A stretch of 22,412 nt of DNA from Priapulus caudatus (lineage: Eukaryota > Priapulida > Priapulimorpha > Priapulimorphida > Priapulidae). Where the stretch lies: the NCBI RefSeq assembly GCF_000485595.1, contig NW_014577189.1, positions 40,062 through 62,473 of the forward strand. The letters are read 5' to 3'. Below the pieces are notes generated by a model. That model did not search any database, was not told the origin of the DNA, and saw nothing but the letters and a program-made list of their open reading frames with translations. Of this stretch, positions 9,504 through 17,750 are shown in pieces; the first letter of the stretch is position 1; every line of letters starts with the position of its first letter. Made by a program: the position numbers and the translations under genes.

Positions 9504-10099
9504 AGTCAACATCATATAGTTGCCATTGCGGTTCAACGATACAGATCATGTGTAGGACCGTCATAGGATAGCATGGTGTTCATTATACTGTCTTGTCGGT
9601 CCTGAATATCTGTATCCTTTAACGTAACTGTGTACTATATTAAATTGTCCGAGAAATTGGAGGAAAGTGGAGTCGTGGAGGACCAGTGCGGTCGCATTTC
9701 ACACGGAAATCCATAAAACCTCCCTTGTTTCCCTCTTTATATGAATATATTATTATCAAGGGCAACGAGTTTCATACTATTTCAATGTGTAAACGCTCAG
9801 ATAACACTCATGCAGAGTAAATGTGTCGATTTCCTTAGCTTTCCTGCAAAGCACATTTCCTAAATCAACAACTGAATGTGCGATGATTTCGAGTAAACAT
9901 TGATTTCTAGTGAAAAATTCTATACTTAAATATCCATTACAATGTGAAATCATTTTTACTCACTTCTTACGCGTGTTTATGCGTTCATGTTTTCTGCATT
10001 CGCGCTATCATTCCATTGCTATAGTAGGAATTGAAATGATTCAGTAATATATGCTATAATTATGGTCGTGTGATGACCAGTCTTAGCCTCTGAATTGGT
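9504..10099. other. sequence between the two direct repeats, nothing recognised
   Basis: About 600 bp of AT-rich DNA with no open frame of note. The flanking ~100-bp direct repeats could in principle be the ends of one element, but no primer site or polypurine tract is visible. Confidence 0.35.
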
Positions 10100-10200
10100 C
10101 GTGCTACTATATTTTAGTGCATACAACTGTAACGTTATTACATGTAACGAGTCAAACGCAGGAAAGATTAGTATTCATCGGTCACACAACATCTATTATT
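10100..10200 (+). repeat. dispersed direct repeat, right copy
   Basis: Partner of 9403-9503, starting about 697 bp downstream of it. Differences are mainly substitutions. Confidence 0.65.
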
Positions 10201-10716
10201 TAATTTCTTTATTTCTTTCCATTTTTTATTTCGATAATTAAAAAAACATACATTACATCGATAACAGCATAAATAAACAAAATACAGCTGGAAAATTCTG
10301 CACGATGAAAAAGCAATTAAAAAGCATGGCTAACACACTTCTTTCCATTGTGCTCAAACATAACATTGTACATACTATAAATTCTAGCAAATATATACTA
10401 CACGCATAATCAATATGACAATTTATTAAATTCTGAAATTCTGATTTATTTTTTGTGCAAGGGGATGACTTTCGCCAATTTTATATGTTTAATTATTGGA
10501 TTGAGGAATCATAACTTCATCATATCTCTAAATGCCACGCTCTTACCAACGCTCCTAAAATGCATCCGTCAGGTACCCTTGAGTCGTTGACTGTATGCAA
10601 TGCTTTTTCTATACGGAAAAATACCACAGCGTACGTACAGCGAACATATACACCGTTGGGCGTTTACACTGAGAATTATATTCAGTCAAATGGCGTTTTT
10701 CTTGTTTCACCCGCAG
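10201..10716. other. AT-rich stretch, no gene
   Basis: Strongly AT-rich with no recognisable feature. Its right end (about 10694-10716) is a pyrimidine-rich run ending in CAG, which would suit a splice acceptor for the candidate exon that follows. Confidence 0.35.
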
Positions 10717-10896
10717 CGCGGGGGCCAAAGCGGATACGCATTTTTGCATGTATTAGATGCTGCCAGCGTGCCGCCTAAAGCAAAAACTTCGTCTACCTCT
10801 GCGGTCGAAGTGGGGGGCCTTGATTGCTCTTCTGTAATTTGCGACTTTGCAGAAAAACTTGCAACTTGCCTGCTCGCAGTTACCTTGACGGTCACC
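10717..10896 (+). CDS. candidate internal exon, 60 codons, unrecognised
   Basis: The interval is bounded by a good acceptor (TTTCTTGTTTCACCCGCAG, then exon) and a consensus-like donor (GTGAGA at 10897). It is exactly 180 bp and open in one frame, so it would be phase-neutral. The translation is Ser/Thr/Ala/Val-rich and ends in a hydrophobic run (CLLAVTLTV) but matches no family I know. The minus strand is also open here for about 62 codons (10707-10895), which weakens the case. The open frame continues past the donor to 10989. Treat as a hypothesis. Confidence 0.18.
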
Positions 10897-10940
10897 GTGA
10901 GAAAAACGACATGCAGTGCCTGTGGCGATTTAGTGCCTTT

Positions 10941-11480
10941 CTGTGTGTGCGTACACGGGATACATATACGTCTTTATGTGTACGTGTAGCGTCTAGATAC
11001 ACGCGTATCACTATGCGCGCATCTTCCATGTATCTGTGAATGTGCAGGTGCGTGCGGGCGTGCGTGTACGCCTACATGCAAGCGTCCGCGTGCACGTGCC
11101 TGCGAGCGTGCGTATGCGCGTGCGTTCAGGCGTGTGCGTGCGTGCATACGTTTAGCAGCTTTATGTGGATATGCTTTGTGATCTCACAGATTGCTGTACA
11201 CGCTCATGCGTGCGCACACATTGTAATGATTACGCCCGCACGCAGGCACGCACAGACGGACGCACGTACGCACGCCCGTACCTACTTATACAGGCAGCCA
11301 AGCACGCAAGCACATAGCTAGCTGTAGTACTACGAAGCACACAAATACGCACACACGTGCGTATACATGTATGAACGCACGCAGTCACACACCGACGCAC
11401 GTACGTACGCACGCAGGCCGGCACAGACATTTCTATGGGTGCATGTATGTGTTTGTATGTGTGTGTGCGTCGCTCAGTGC
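10941..11480. repeat. GTGCG/CGCAC-rich alternating purine-pyrimidine domain with mirrored halves
   Basis: The left half (to about 11150) is dominated by GTGCGTG-type words on the plus strand. The right half (about 11230-11430) is dominated by CGCACGCA-type words, the reverse complement. The final part (about 11435-11490) returns to GTGTGTGCGT. The result is a degenerate, roughly 500-bp imperfect inverted repeat. The open frames here (Cys-Val-Arg-Ala or Thr-Arg runs) are artefacts. Confidence 0.7.
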
Positions 11481-11490
11481 GTGCGTCAGT

Positions 11491-11900
11491 GTCTTTAAAA
11501 TGTTCATTAGGAACAATTTTTGAGAAATCACAAAAATCCGTTTCCTCAACAAAATTATTTTTTAGCCTGGCCACAAGTCATGGCGTAACATAAGTATGTC
11601 ATCTAACACGCACAATTCACAGATCATATCAGGAGCTATTGACCTATTGACAATATTTGTGATTATTACCTCGGCATTGTTTGTATATAGGTAAACATTT
11701 CTATTTACATGAATAGAGGCGTATTATTTCTGCATGTATTATTATAAAACCCAGCTTATGTATCCGCTGCAGCTGCCGCTCGTTACATCAAGCCGCTGAT
11801 GGATAATAAAATACAATTCATAATAAAATTTATACAACACAGTCTAGAAGTAGAAGGTGTTGACACTTTTATTGATATTTTTATTGAACTTGCAAAGAAC
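11491..11900. other. AT-rich sequence, nothing recognised
   Basis: No repeat or gene is visible between the GTGCG domain and the 174-bp tandem duplication. Confidence 0.35.
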
Positions 11901-12074
11901 AGCAGCTCAATGCAGCTGATCTATTTCATTGTATTCCCGGTAAAATTATCAACTGCTCGCTGGCAGCTATGGATCTGTGCGCCGGCCTATGCACTCGGCG
12001 CACGGATCCATAGCTGCCAGCACTGCATACTGTCGTAGGACGTTCCCGCGGTCGCGTGCGCCTTGCCGCGGAAC
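11901..12074 (+). repeat. 174-bp tandem duplication, unit 1, with strong hairpin
   Basis: Begins AGCAGCTCAATGCAGCTGA and is repeated almost exactly at +174. A hairpin has 25-bp arms at 11959-11983 and 11997-12021 with one mismatch and a 13-base loop. The arms start GCTGGCAGCTATGG. The unit also holds GC-rich CCCGCGGTCGCGTGCGCC near its right end. Confidence 0.95.
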
Positions 12075-12248
12075 AGCAGCTCAATGCAGCTGAGCTATTT
12101 CATTGTATTCCCGGTAAAATTATCAACTGCTCGCTGGCAGCTATGGATTCGTGCGCCGGCCTATGCACTCGGCGCACGGATCCATAGCTGCCAGCACTGC
12201 ATACTGTCGTAGGACGTTCCCGCGGTCGCGTGCGCCTTGCCGCGGAAC
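12075..12248 (+). repeat. 174-bp tandem duplication, unit 2, with strong hairpin
   Basis: Second copy, with only about three differences from unit 1. Its hairpin arms are 12133-12157 and 12171-12195, again with a single mismatch but at the neighbouring base. Both mismatches look like separate C-to-T changes in the left arm, implying an originally perfect 25-bp arm before the duplication. Confidence 0.95.
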
Positions 12249-12406
12249 TGCGTGCAAGATCTGCGCTCAGCGCTTCGGATCAACATCTCCTTTCGGCAAA
12301 GCTAGTATCCCGTCTCATCTGGATTGCGCACATGATGATGCATGTTCAGCGAAGTAGAATATAGTGAAGTACCCATCGTTCCTAGCCAGCTCGTTGGACT
12401 CTTTTC

Positions 12407-12699
12407 CAACAGCGTATATTGATAGAGATTTGCTAGAACACGGGCGTCGAAAGAGGGTCACGTCATGTGGCTGCACTTGTGTTAGGATTAGGGTTAGGGT
12501 CAGGGTTAGGGTTAGGGTTAGAGTTAAGATTAGGGTTAGGGTTAAGGTTATGGAAATATGGCCATGTCTAGCACGGAAGTATGACTGTGGAATCTTTCTG
12601 TGGAAGATTTGGACTTTGAAGCGTACGAAGTGACTAGTGCTGCCATGTAACGGCACCCTCCTTCGACGCCCGTGTTCTAGCAACAGCATATATCGATAA
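12407..12699. mobile_element. foldback element with telomere-like repeats in its loop
   Basis: Inverted arms at 12430-12471 and 12642-12683 match at 36 of 42 positions, with the outer 22 perfect (TTGCTAGAACACGGGCGTCG and on). Outside the arms are direct repeats of about 19 bp, 16 of 19 identical (CAACAGCGTATATTGATAG at 12407-12425; related sequence at 12681-12699, its first bases overlapping the right arm). The 170-bp loop contains twelve TTAGGG-like hexamers plus a short unique segment. There is no coding capacity: the Val-Arg frames are repeat artefacts. It could be a non-autonomous DNA transposon; class unknown. Confidence 0.6.
12482..12553 (+). repeat. degenerate interstitial telomeric repeat, twelve hexamers
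   Basis: Twelve in-register hexamers, six exactly TTAGGG and the rest with one or two changes (TTAGGA, TCAGGG, TTAGAG, TTAAGA, TTAAGG, TTATGG). The register never breaks, so the array arose as a clean run and then mutated by substitution. Confidence 0.9.
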
Positions 12700-13110
12700 G
12701 CCCGAGCTGTGATAGACATAGACGGTAGCTGATATTTTTCTGTTTGCCAGCCTGCTACAGATTGCGCAATAATCGCGCTGCTATGGTGCAGACTATATCT
12801 GATAATCTGCTGTTCTTTAGCGAGACGCATTTCGTCATCATGACGTCACGGTGCTTGGCGCTTGACGCGAGGGAAGAGAGTGTGAGAAGATATCTTATCC
12901 ATGCGCTATGAACAGAAAAATACCAAACCTACGCATTGACATTTCCAAGCATTCGACCAATGACTCTACTAGTACTGTCTGGCCCAGTGCGGTTCAATGA
13001 GATGAGAAATCCTAGAGAATTCTCACTCCCGGCTTGACGCAGCGTGCGTAAGATCGGGACAGTTGTCTAGTCGTATACGAAAAAAAAATCGAAATGGTAA
13101 CGACCATACA
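12700..13110. other. unclassified sequence with one CRE-like octamer
   Basis: No gene is seen. TGACGTCA occurs at 12841-12848. The right edge at about 13110 is where homology between the S1 and S2 duplicates starts. Confidence 0.35.
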
Positions 13111-13201
13111 TCTAGACTATACGTTACAAACTCCACGACAGATGGCGCTGTCGCTTTGGCTCATTTACCTGTATCCTGAGTTGTACGAAGGAGCGCTGCA
13201 T

Positions 13202-13320
13202 GCAGTTTGTTAGCTCTAGTACTACTATGTATAGTACTACTAGTATATAGCCCGCTTACATTAACTGCCGCTGGCGGCCGTTAATGTAAGCGGGCTATAG
13301 TACTAGAGCTAGCAGTTTGT
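13202..13320. mobile_element. 101-bp palindromic element with 9-bp target duplication
   Basis: GCAGTTTGT flanks both sides (13202-13210 and 13312-13320). The element 13211-13311 starts TAGCTCTAGTAC and ends with its reverse complement. Its arms match throughout, apart from a roughly 20-base extra block in the left arm (about 13228-13247), and the centre is also nearly self-complementary. The equivalent site in S2 (near 20920-20945) lacks the element. A 9-bp duplication recalls Mutator-like elements and 8-9 bp Merlin or hAT-like ones, but the ends match none I can name. Confidence 0.75.
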
Positions 13321-13483
13321 ATACGTTATCGATAAAAAACGGGGTCTATGCGTGTGTGATAATAATAGGAATATATCGGTACAAACGTTTATCTATGAGA
13401 TCGGGATTTGTGTTTTTATTCACTCCTGGCGAGATGTAAATTATTAAATCTATGCACGCTAATTTCAATATATAACGATCGAT

Positions 13484-14036
13484 CCTTAGCCATCACGACA
13501 ATGTTTTTTGGCCGATCTTACGCGCTTAAAAAGAACAGAGGCATGGCCTAAAGATATGTGCGTAGTAAAGTCCGATCTCAGCTAATTCACTTCGGCGGCC
13601 CCGTCATTTCCTGCCGCTGGCCAAAGTTGAGGAATGTCGCGCATGTCGCTAATTAATCGCCTTAGCCACCCATAGAAATAATTTTCGGCCGATCTTTCGC
13701 GCTTAAGAAAGACAGTAGCATGCCCGAAGCAGATGTGCATGGGAAAATCCGATCTCAGAATTTCATTTCGGACGCAGCATCCCCCACAAGCCGATGCTAA
13801 AGTACTTGAGTAATGGCGCACAGGTCGCACGTCACCTCAGTCACAAGACAATGCTTTCCAGCTAATCTTGCGGGCTTTGAAAAGACAGAGCTAGGGCCAA
13901 AGGAGATGTGCAAATCTCAGAAATTCACTTCGGCCGCAGCATTACGCCATTAGCTTACGTACATGTGCAATAATTCGTAGGTCGCTCGTCGCCTTAGCCA
14001 CCCAAGACAATGTTTTTCGGTCATTATTTAAGCATA
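13484..14036 (+). repeat. degenerate tandem array, about 3.3 units of 157-176 bp
   Basis: Units begin CCTTAGCC or CCTCAGTC at 13484, 13660, 13835 and 13992 (partial). Each repeats, in order, ACAATG-TTTTCGG-CGATCTT, CGCGCTT-AAAAGACAG, GCATG-CC-AAGAGATGTGC, CCGATCTCAG, TTCACTTCGGCCGCAGCAT and GTCGC near its end. The fourth unit is interrupted by the 966-bp transposon. S2 carries the same array, so the array predates the duplication. Confidence 0.75.
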
Positions 14037-15004
14037 GGGGAGACCGGGGACAATTGTAACACCTTTTTCCAAATCTGACATAACAACTTTATTATAGTTA
14101 AATACTTACTTCAAGGTATATGAAATTAAAGATCCATATCTTGGCTTGAAATATGACTAGGTTTAGGTTAGATAAAACAAGTTATTTTGAAGCCATTATC
14201 ATTTCAAAACTGGAAGTCAAATGTTACAATTGCCCCACAACACGGGGCAATTGTAACATACCAATGGGGCAATTGTAACACATACAATTGTACCAACAAA
14301 TCATATCCCTCAGAAAGATTTTTTATATTTTTTATAAAGGTGACACGTTGAACAGATTTTCAACAATTAAACAGCAATTTATAGAACCACAATAAAATAA
14401 TTTTAATAAAAACTATAATGCTTGACTCATTTACATATGAATAAAATATATAAATAGGCTACTTATTGCCTTGTGAACAAAACATATTTACAGACCCATT
14501 AATTCAAAGTTATGTAGTTCTCATGTCTGAGCTTATAGATAGACTACTTTCTTGCCTTATAAACAAAACACATTTTGTAAAACACATACTTTTTATACAT
14601 GCCAAGGGGCAATTGTAATACGTTGTTACATTTGCCCCCGAGGAGACGGCCATAATTTGGGGGCTGTTTTTGTATCTTAGCATTAGTATTCGTCAATGAA
14701 ACTTTTACCAAATACAGGCTTAAAAACCTATTTTTTTATCATATACAAATGACAGTGATAGCTCAAGTACATATTTGTCCAGAAAAAAAATTAGGTAATT
14801 CGAGATTTTACTTACCTGCTAAAAAAACGATGTTTTGGCTGTCAAAAATTCCTCGATGCGTAAACCTGCTTATCCTCAGGACAGCATGTGGGGCAATGAA
14901 ATGTGCATGCGCTGTGAAGAGCGTATACATATAGCGCGTTTCTACTAGGAATGAGGGCCTCTGTTACATTTGCCCCGTGTTACAATTGTCCCCGGTCTCC
15001 CCTA
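14035..15004. mobile_element. 966-bp non-autonomous DNA transposon with TA target duplication
   Basis: Perfect 26-bp terminal inverted repeats at 14037-14062 and 14977-15002 start GGGGAGACCGGGGACAATTG. TA flanks both ends (14035-14036, 15003-15004). S2 holds the intact unoccupied target at 21661-21673, where AAGCATACGATTT is uninterrupted. Subterminal GGGGCAATTGTAAC motifs recur in both orientations (about 14223, 14245, 14264, 14605, 14975), as transposase-binding repeats often do. The longest open frame is about 60 codons, so it needs a transposase in trans. TA duplication with GGGG ends suggests the ISL2EU/IS4EU group rather than Tc1/mariner, but that is from memory. Confidence 0.92.
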
Positions 15005-15016
15005 CGATTTGTTTCG

Positions 15017-15702
15017 GTGTTCACGGATGCACAATGTCTCTCGAGAAGAATAATATTTTGCAAAAATTATGTATTTAAAATGAAGAGGAATTATCCAAGC
15101 TAGATTTATAGGATAGCATTCCATCAGTAGACGTCACTTAAGAAATATGAAAAGGACCTTGCTTGTAAGGTCCCCGCTGCATATAAAAGTTAGTGCACAA
15201 TCTGGCTACGATAGTGTGTGAGCGCATGCCCAATATCTCGCCCGAAAAGTTATACTTTGTGATGAATATGGATTTATTATGGTTAGGGGGTATCTCAGCA
15301 TAGATTTATGTAATAAATTGTTATCTGTAGACCTGTGCTTATAATTAGGAAAGCGCCCTAGCCTGTAGAGTGCAAAACTCCAACTTCATCCCCTTCCGTC
15401 CGTCCCCTTGCCTCCCTTGTGCCTCGCTCAGCCTCCTTCTTCTTCTACCGCCCCGCCATCTAACTTCCCTGCCGCCTTTCCGCAGTCTGCCAACCCTCTC
15501 TTCCTCAGCAAGCTATATTATACAGTTTTCTTCGGGCCGTAATGCACGCCTGAAGCGGTGTTCGCGCATGCAAAATATCTCCCGAGAAGAATAATAGTTT
15601 GTAAAATTTATGCATTTAAAATGAATAGGAGCTATCCTAGCTAGATTTATATGATAGCATTCTATCAGTAGACCTCACTTGAGAAATAGGAAAAAGACCT
15701 TT
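15017..15702 (+). repeat. three diverged copies of a ~150-bp unit (R1-R3)
   Basis: R1 15017-15163, R2 15215-15360 and R3 15557-15702 share, in order: GCGCATGCAAAATATCTC, CGAGAAGAATAAT, TTATG-ATTTA, CTAGATTTAT-TGATAGCAT, ATCAGTAGACCTCACTT and GAAATAGGAAAA. R2 is the most diverged. A pyrimidine-rich spacer (about 15380-15510) separates R2 and R3. The same arrangement is present in S2. Confidence 0.65.
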
Positions 15703-15827
15703 CTTGTCGTAATTAAACATTAATTAGAATCAGCCTGGAAGGTAATTAAAATTAAAAGTAAAATTACCGGTGGGAAACTATCAAACAAAAAAGAAAAACG
15801 GAAATACCGATCTAAAGGTTCGCGTTC

Positions 15828-15990
15828 ATGTATGTATGTATGTATGTATGTATGTATGTATGTATGTATGTATGTATGTATGTATGTATGTATGTATGTA
15901 TGTATGTATGTATGTATGTATGTATGTATGTATGTATGTATGTATGTATGTATGTATGTATGTATGTATGTATGTATGTATACATACATN
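15828..15990 (+). repeat. (ATGT)n microsatellite of about 38 units
   Basis: Pure ATGT units run from 15828 to 15980, then flip to TACATACAT, the reverse complement, ending at an N at 15990. The Tyr-Ile-His-Thr and Met-Tyr-Val-Cys frames are artefacts. The flip and the N suggest the array end was hard to sequence or assemble, so its true length is uncertain. Confidence 0.97.
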
Positions 15991-16373
15991 TAAGGAGATT
16001 CTTCACCGCAACCTCCCTCCACTGCTACCACCTCGCTCCGCTCCTTTCTCCCCCTGCCTCGCCACTACACTCCCCTTGCCTCTCAGCGTTCACCGTCCCT
16101 TACCTCCCATCTCCCTCGGCCGCGCTGCCTTCGACCGTCCCTCCCCTGCCTCCACCTCCCATCCCCTTGCGCCACCACTCTGCTACGACCTGAGGATTGA
16201 CCCCGTGTTCCGCGCTCGCATACACTATTCTGTATCTAAGCCGTTTTCCTGTCCCCGGTCTCAATTTACTACTCCGTCCTCGCTTATCTAGACTTCTCTC
16301 AATCTCTCTCTCTATTATATAAAAAAAATTTAACGACCCAGCTATGATGCCTTTTAGTTTACTTGCCCTCAAT
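15991..16373 (+). repeat. pyrimidine-rich low-complexity sequence
   Basis: C/T-rich words (CTCCC, CCTCC) dominate to about 16170, followed by CTCTCTCTC and an A-rich run near 16320. The composition resembles the spacer at 15380-15510 and its S2 counterpart near 22046-22190. No coding evidence: the frames open across it are Pro/Leu/Ser low complexity. Confidence 0.6.
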
Positions 16374-16435
16374 TCCGCCCCGGCCCCGCCCCTGGCTCCC
16401 CCCACTCCTAGCACCACCCCCCCCCACGCCCCCAC
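16374..16435 (-). other. C-rich tract with quadruplex potential on the minus strand
   Basis: The plus strand has runs of four or more C separated by short spacers, including nine consecutive C at 16417-16425 and six near 16398. The minus strand therefore has at least four G-runs of four or more within about 60 bases, satisfying the usual G-quadruplex pattern. The 111-codon minus frame here (Gly/Ala-rich) is a composition artefact. Confidence 0.6.
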
Positions 16436-17376
16436 ATCTCCGCGTCATATGGTACATCAGCTTATCACGTTCGCACTAACTGGTAAATTGGAGTTACCAC
16501 GGCTCAATAGCTAGCAGTGATATATCGTTAGATCTTCAAGGATGAAAAGTAAATTCTATATATATATGTACTTAGTGTTATTCTATCTACTTCGTAACTA
16601 AAGTTACAATGAGAAATAAATGCTAATTAAACATCAGGCCTATTAGGTTGCCTGGCGAGATGGCCGCGGGTTGCAAAGTGTAGATAAAGAAGCATAATGA
16701 TGGCATCTGCGCCCTGCCATTCCTTTGGAAATCCTACCAGTAGGTGACGGCTAACAACTCCAGTAAGTAATTTTCAGTCAAGCCCGATAATTGAGGTTGC
16801 GTGAGTTAATCAGCTGATGAGTAACAGCATTCTCCCACCCCCGAGTGTTTTTTCCGGGTGTTTTGGTTGTGGCGGCTTGTGATTGCAGGTGGCAGGCACC
16901 AAAGTTATGGATTAGACAGCGGCCCGTGCTTTTTGCTCATGCGAGCACACTGATTGCCATCATTCAGCCTCAGGCTCGATAGGGCAGGGTGGGCTATAGA
17001 CACGACTGCTTTAGAAAATTCAATGATCATGATTTAGAGGAGCGTAAATTTGTCAACAACATATTGCCTTTTGCAATAGAACTGTGCAACTGTAGCCTTC
17101 ACATTGACACAGGTATGGGCTCTAATAATAGCAGTAAAGCAGTTTCAGTCCTTTGTTAATCAGTCAAGCCAAAGTCAATGTTTAACACTCCTCTGAGGGT
17201 CCAAAAGTATCCGACAACTACCTCGCATGTCAGTGGAGTTAAGCATATTTCATGGTCCTATTTTCAATAAACGCCATAAAAATGCTAGTCACCCGCTGAA
17301 AACAAAAACGTTTCTCCAAAAAGTCGCTCGTCAGACCGATTCGTCCCTCAGAAAATGATCCTAAAATCGCCCGTGG
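16436..17376. other. no gene recognised
   Basis: About 940 bp of mixed sequence with no long open frame. A pyrimidine/T-rich run followed by TGATTGCAG near 16880-16890 resembles a splice acceptor, but there is no open exon after it that I can support. Confidence 0.35.
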
Positions 17377-17690
17377 CCCATTGACCTTTGACTGTTGACC
17401 TCCAATTTTGGACAGTGATGGTCTTTCCTACCATGATTCTATAGCACCCGACTATCACCGAGCCTACAGGTCGAGCCGTTAGATTTGGTGCCGACAACTG
17501 TCTGCATTCTCTCCCTAATAACGTCTAAGAAGGATGAAGATTTCCCCACCTCTTGCTTACACCCTCTTGACCTTGACCTTTAGACCCGCCCAGCTTCGCT
17601 CATCTTCCAACTCGTTTCGAGTTACCCCCCGCACTACGACCCGAATATCGTGACTGTACGTCGAGCGGTTAAGATTTGTGCCCAACTATT
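17377..17690 (+). repeat. two diverged tandem copies of a TTGACCTTT-type repeat
   Basis: Copy 1 (about 17377-17505) and copy 2 (about 17568-17690) share TTGACCTTT, a CCCGA-TATC block, and GTCGAGC-GTTA-GATTTG-TGCC-AACT in the same order. The second copy runs directly into the GGAC array. Elements with TGACCTTGACC segments and GACG tails are, in my general knowledge, common in marine invertebrate genomes; the family is not named here. Confidence 0.5.
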
Positions 17691-17750
17691 GACGGACGGA
17701 CGGACGGACGCTCGGACGGACGCTCGGACGGACGGACGGACGGACGGACG
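17691..17750 (+). repeat. (GACG)n / (GGAC)n microsatellite tail
   Basis: About fifteen GGAC-type units with two GCTC interruptions at regular spacing (near 17710 and 17722). It is continuous with the preceding repeat and reads as its simple-sequence tail. Confidence 0.95.

Larger units (their letters stand above)
13111..15735 (+). repeat. segmental duplication copy S1
   Basis: Matches 20711-22412 in the same orientation after two insertions are removed (13211-13311 plus one target copy, and 14037-15002 plus TA). The best-conserved part, 13326-14035, looks about 95 percent identical to 20945-21667. S1 is itself built of internal repeats (units near 170 bp). The left boundary in the partner coincides with the end of repeat B at 20709. 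Open frames inside, such as 13582-13830 on the minus strand, are not conserved features of a protein. Confidence 0.9.

Noticed and set aside
11230-11574. Cys/Arg/Val-rich minus-strand ORF that could be mistaken for a Cys-rich peptide
   Set aside because: It is translated GTGCG repeat; cysteine spacing follows the repeat unit.
12315-12830. 171-codon minus-strand open frame, the second longest in the window
   Set aside because: Its core is translated TTAGGG-type repeats (Leu-Thr runs), it spans both arms of a foldback element, and it has no recognisable domain.
13582-13830. 82-codon minus-strand ORF within S1
   Set aside because: It spans two units of a degenerate tandem repeat and is not preserved as a frame in other units.
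15720-16031. Long open frames of Tyr-Ile-His-Thr or Met-Tyr-Val-Cys repeats
   Set aside because: Pure translation of the ATGT microsatellite; any array of this kind without a stop gives such frames.
17691-17750. Possible CRISPR-like regular array
   Set aside because: Units are four bases with no spacers; it is a microsatellite in a eukaryotic context.
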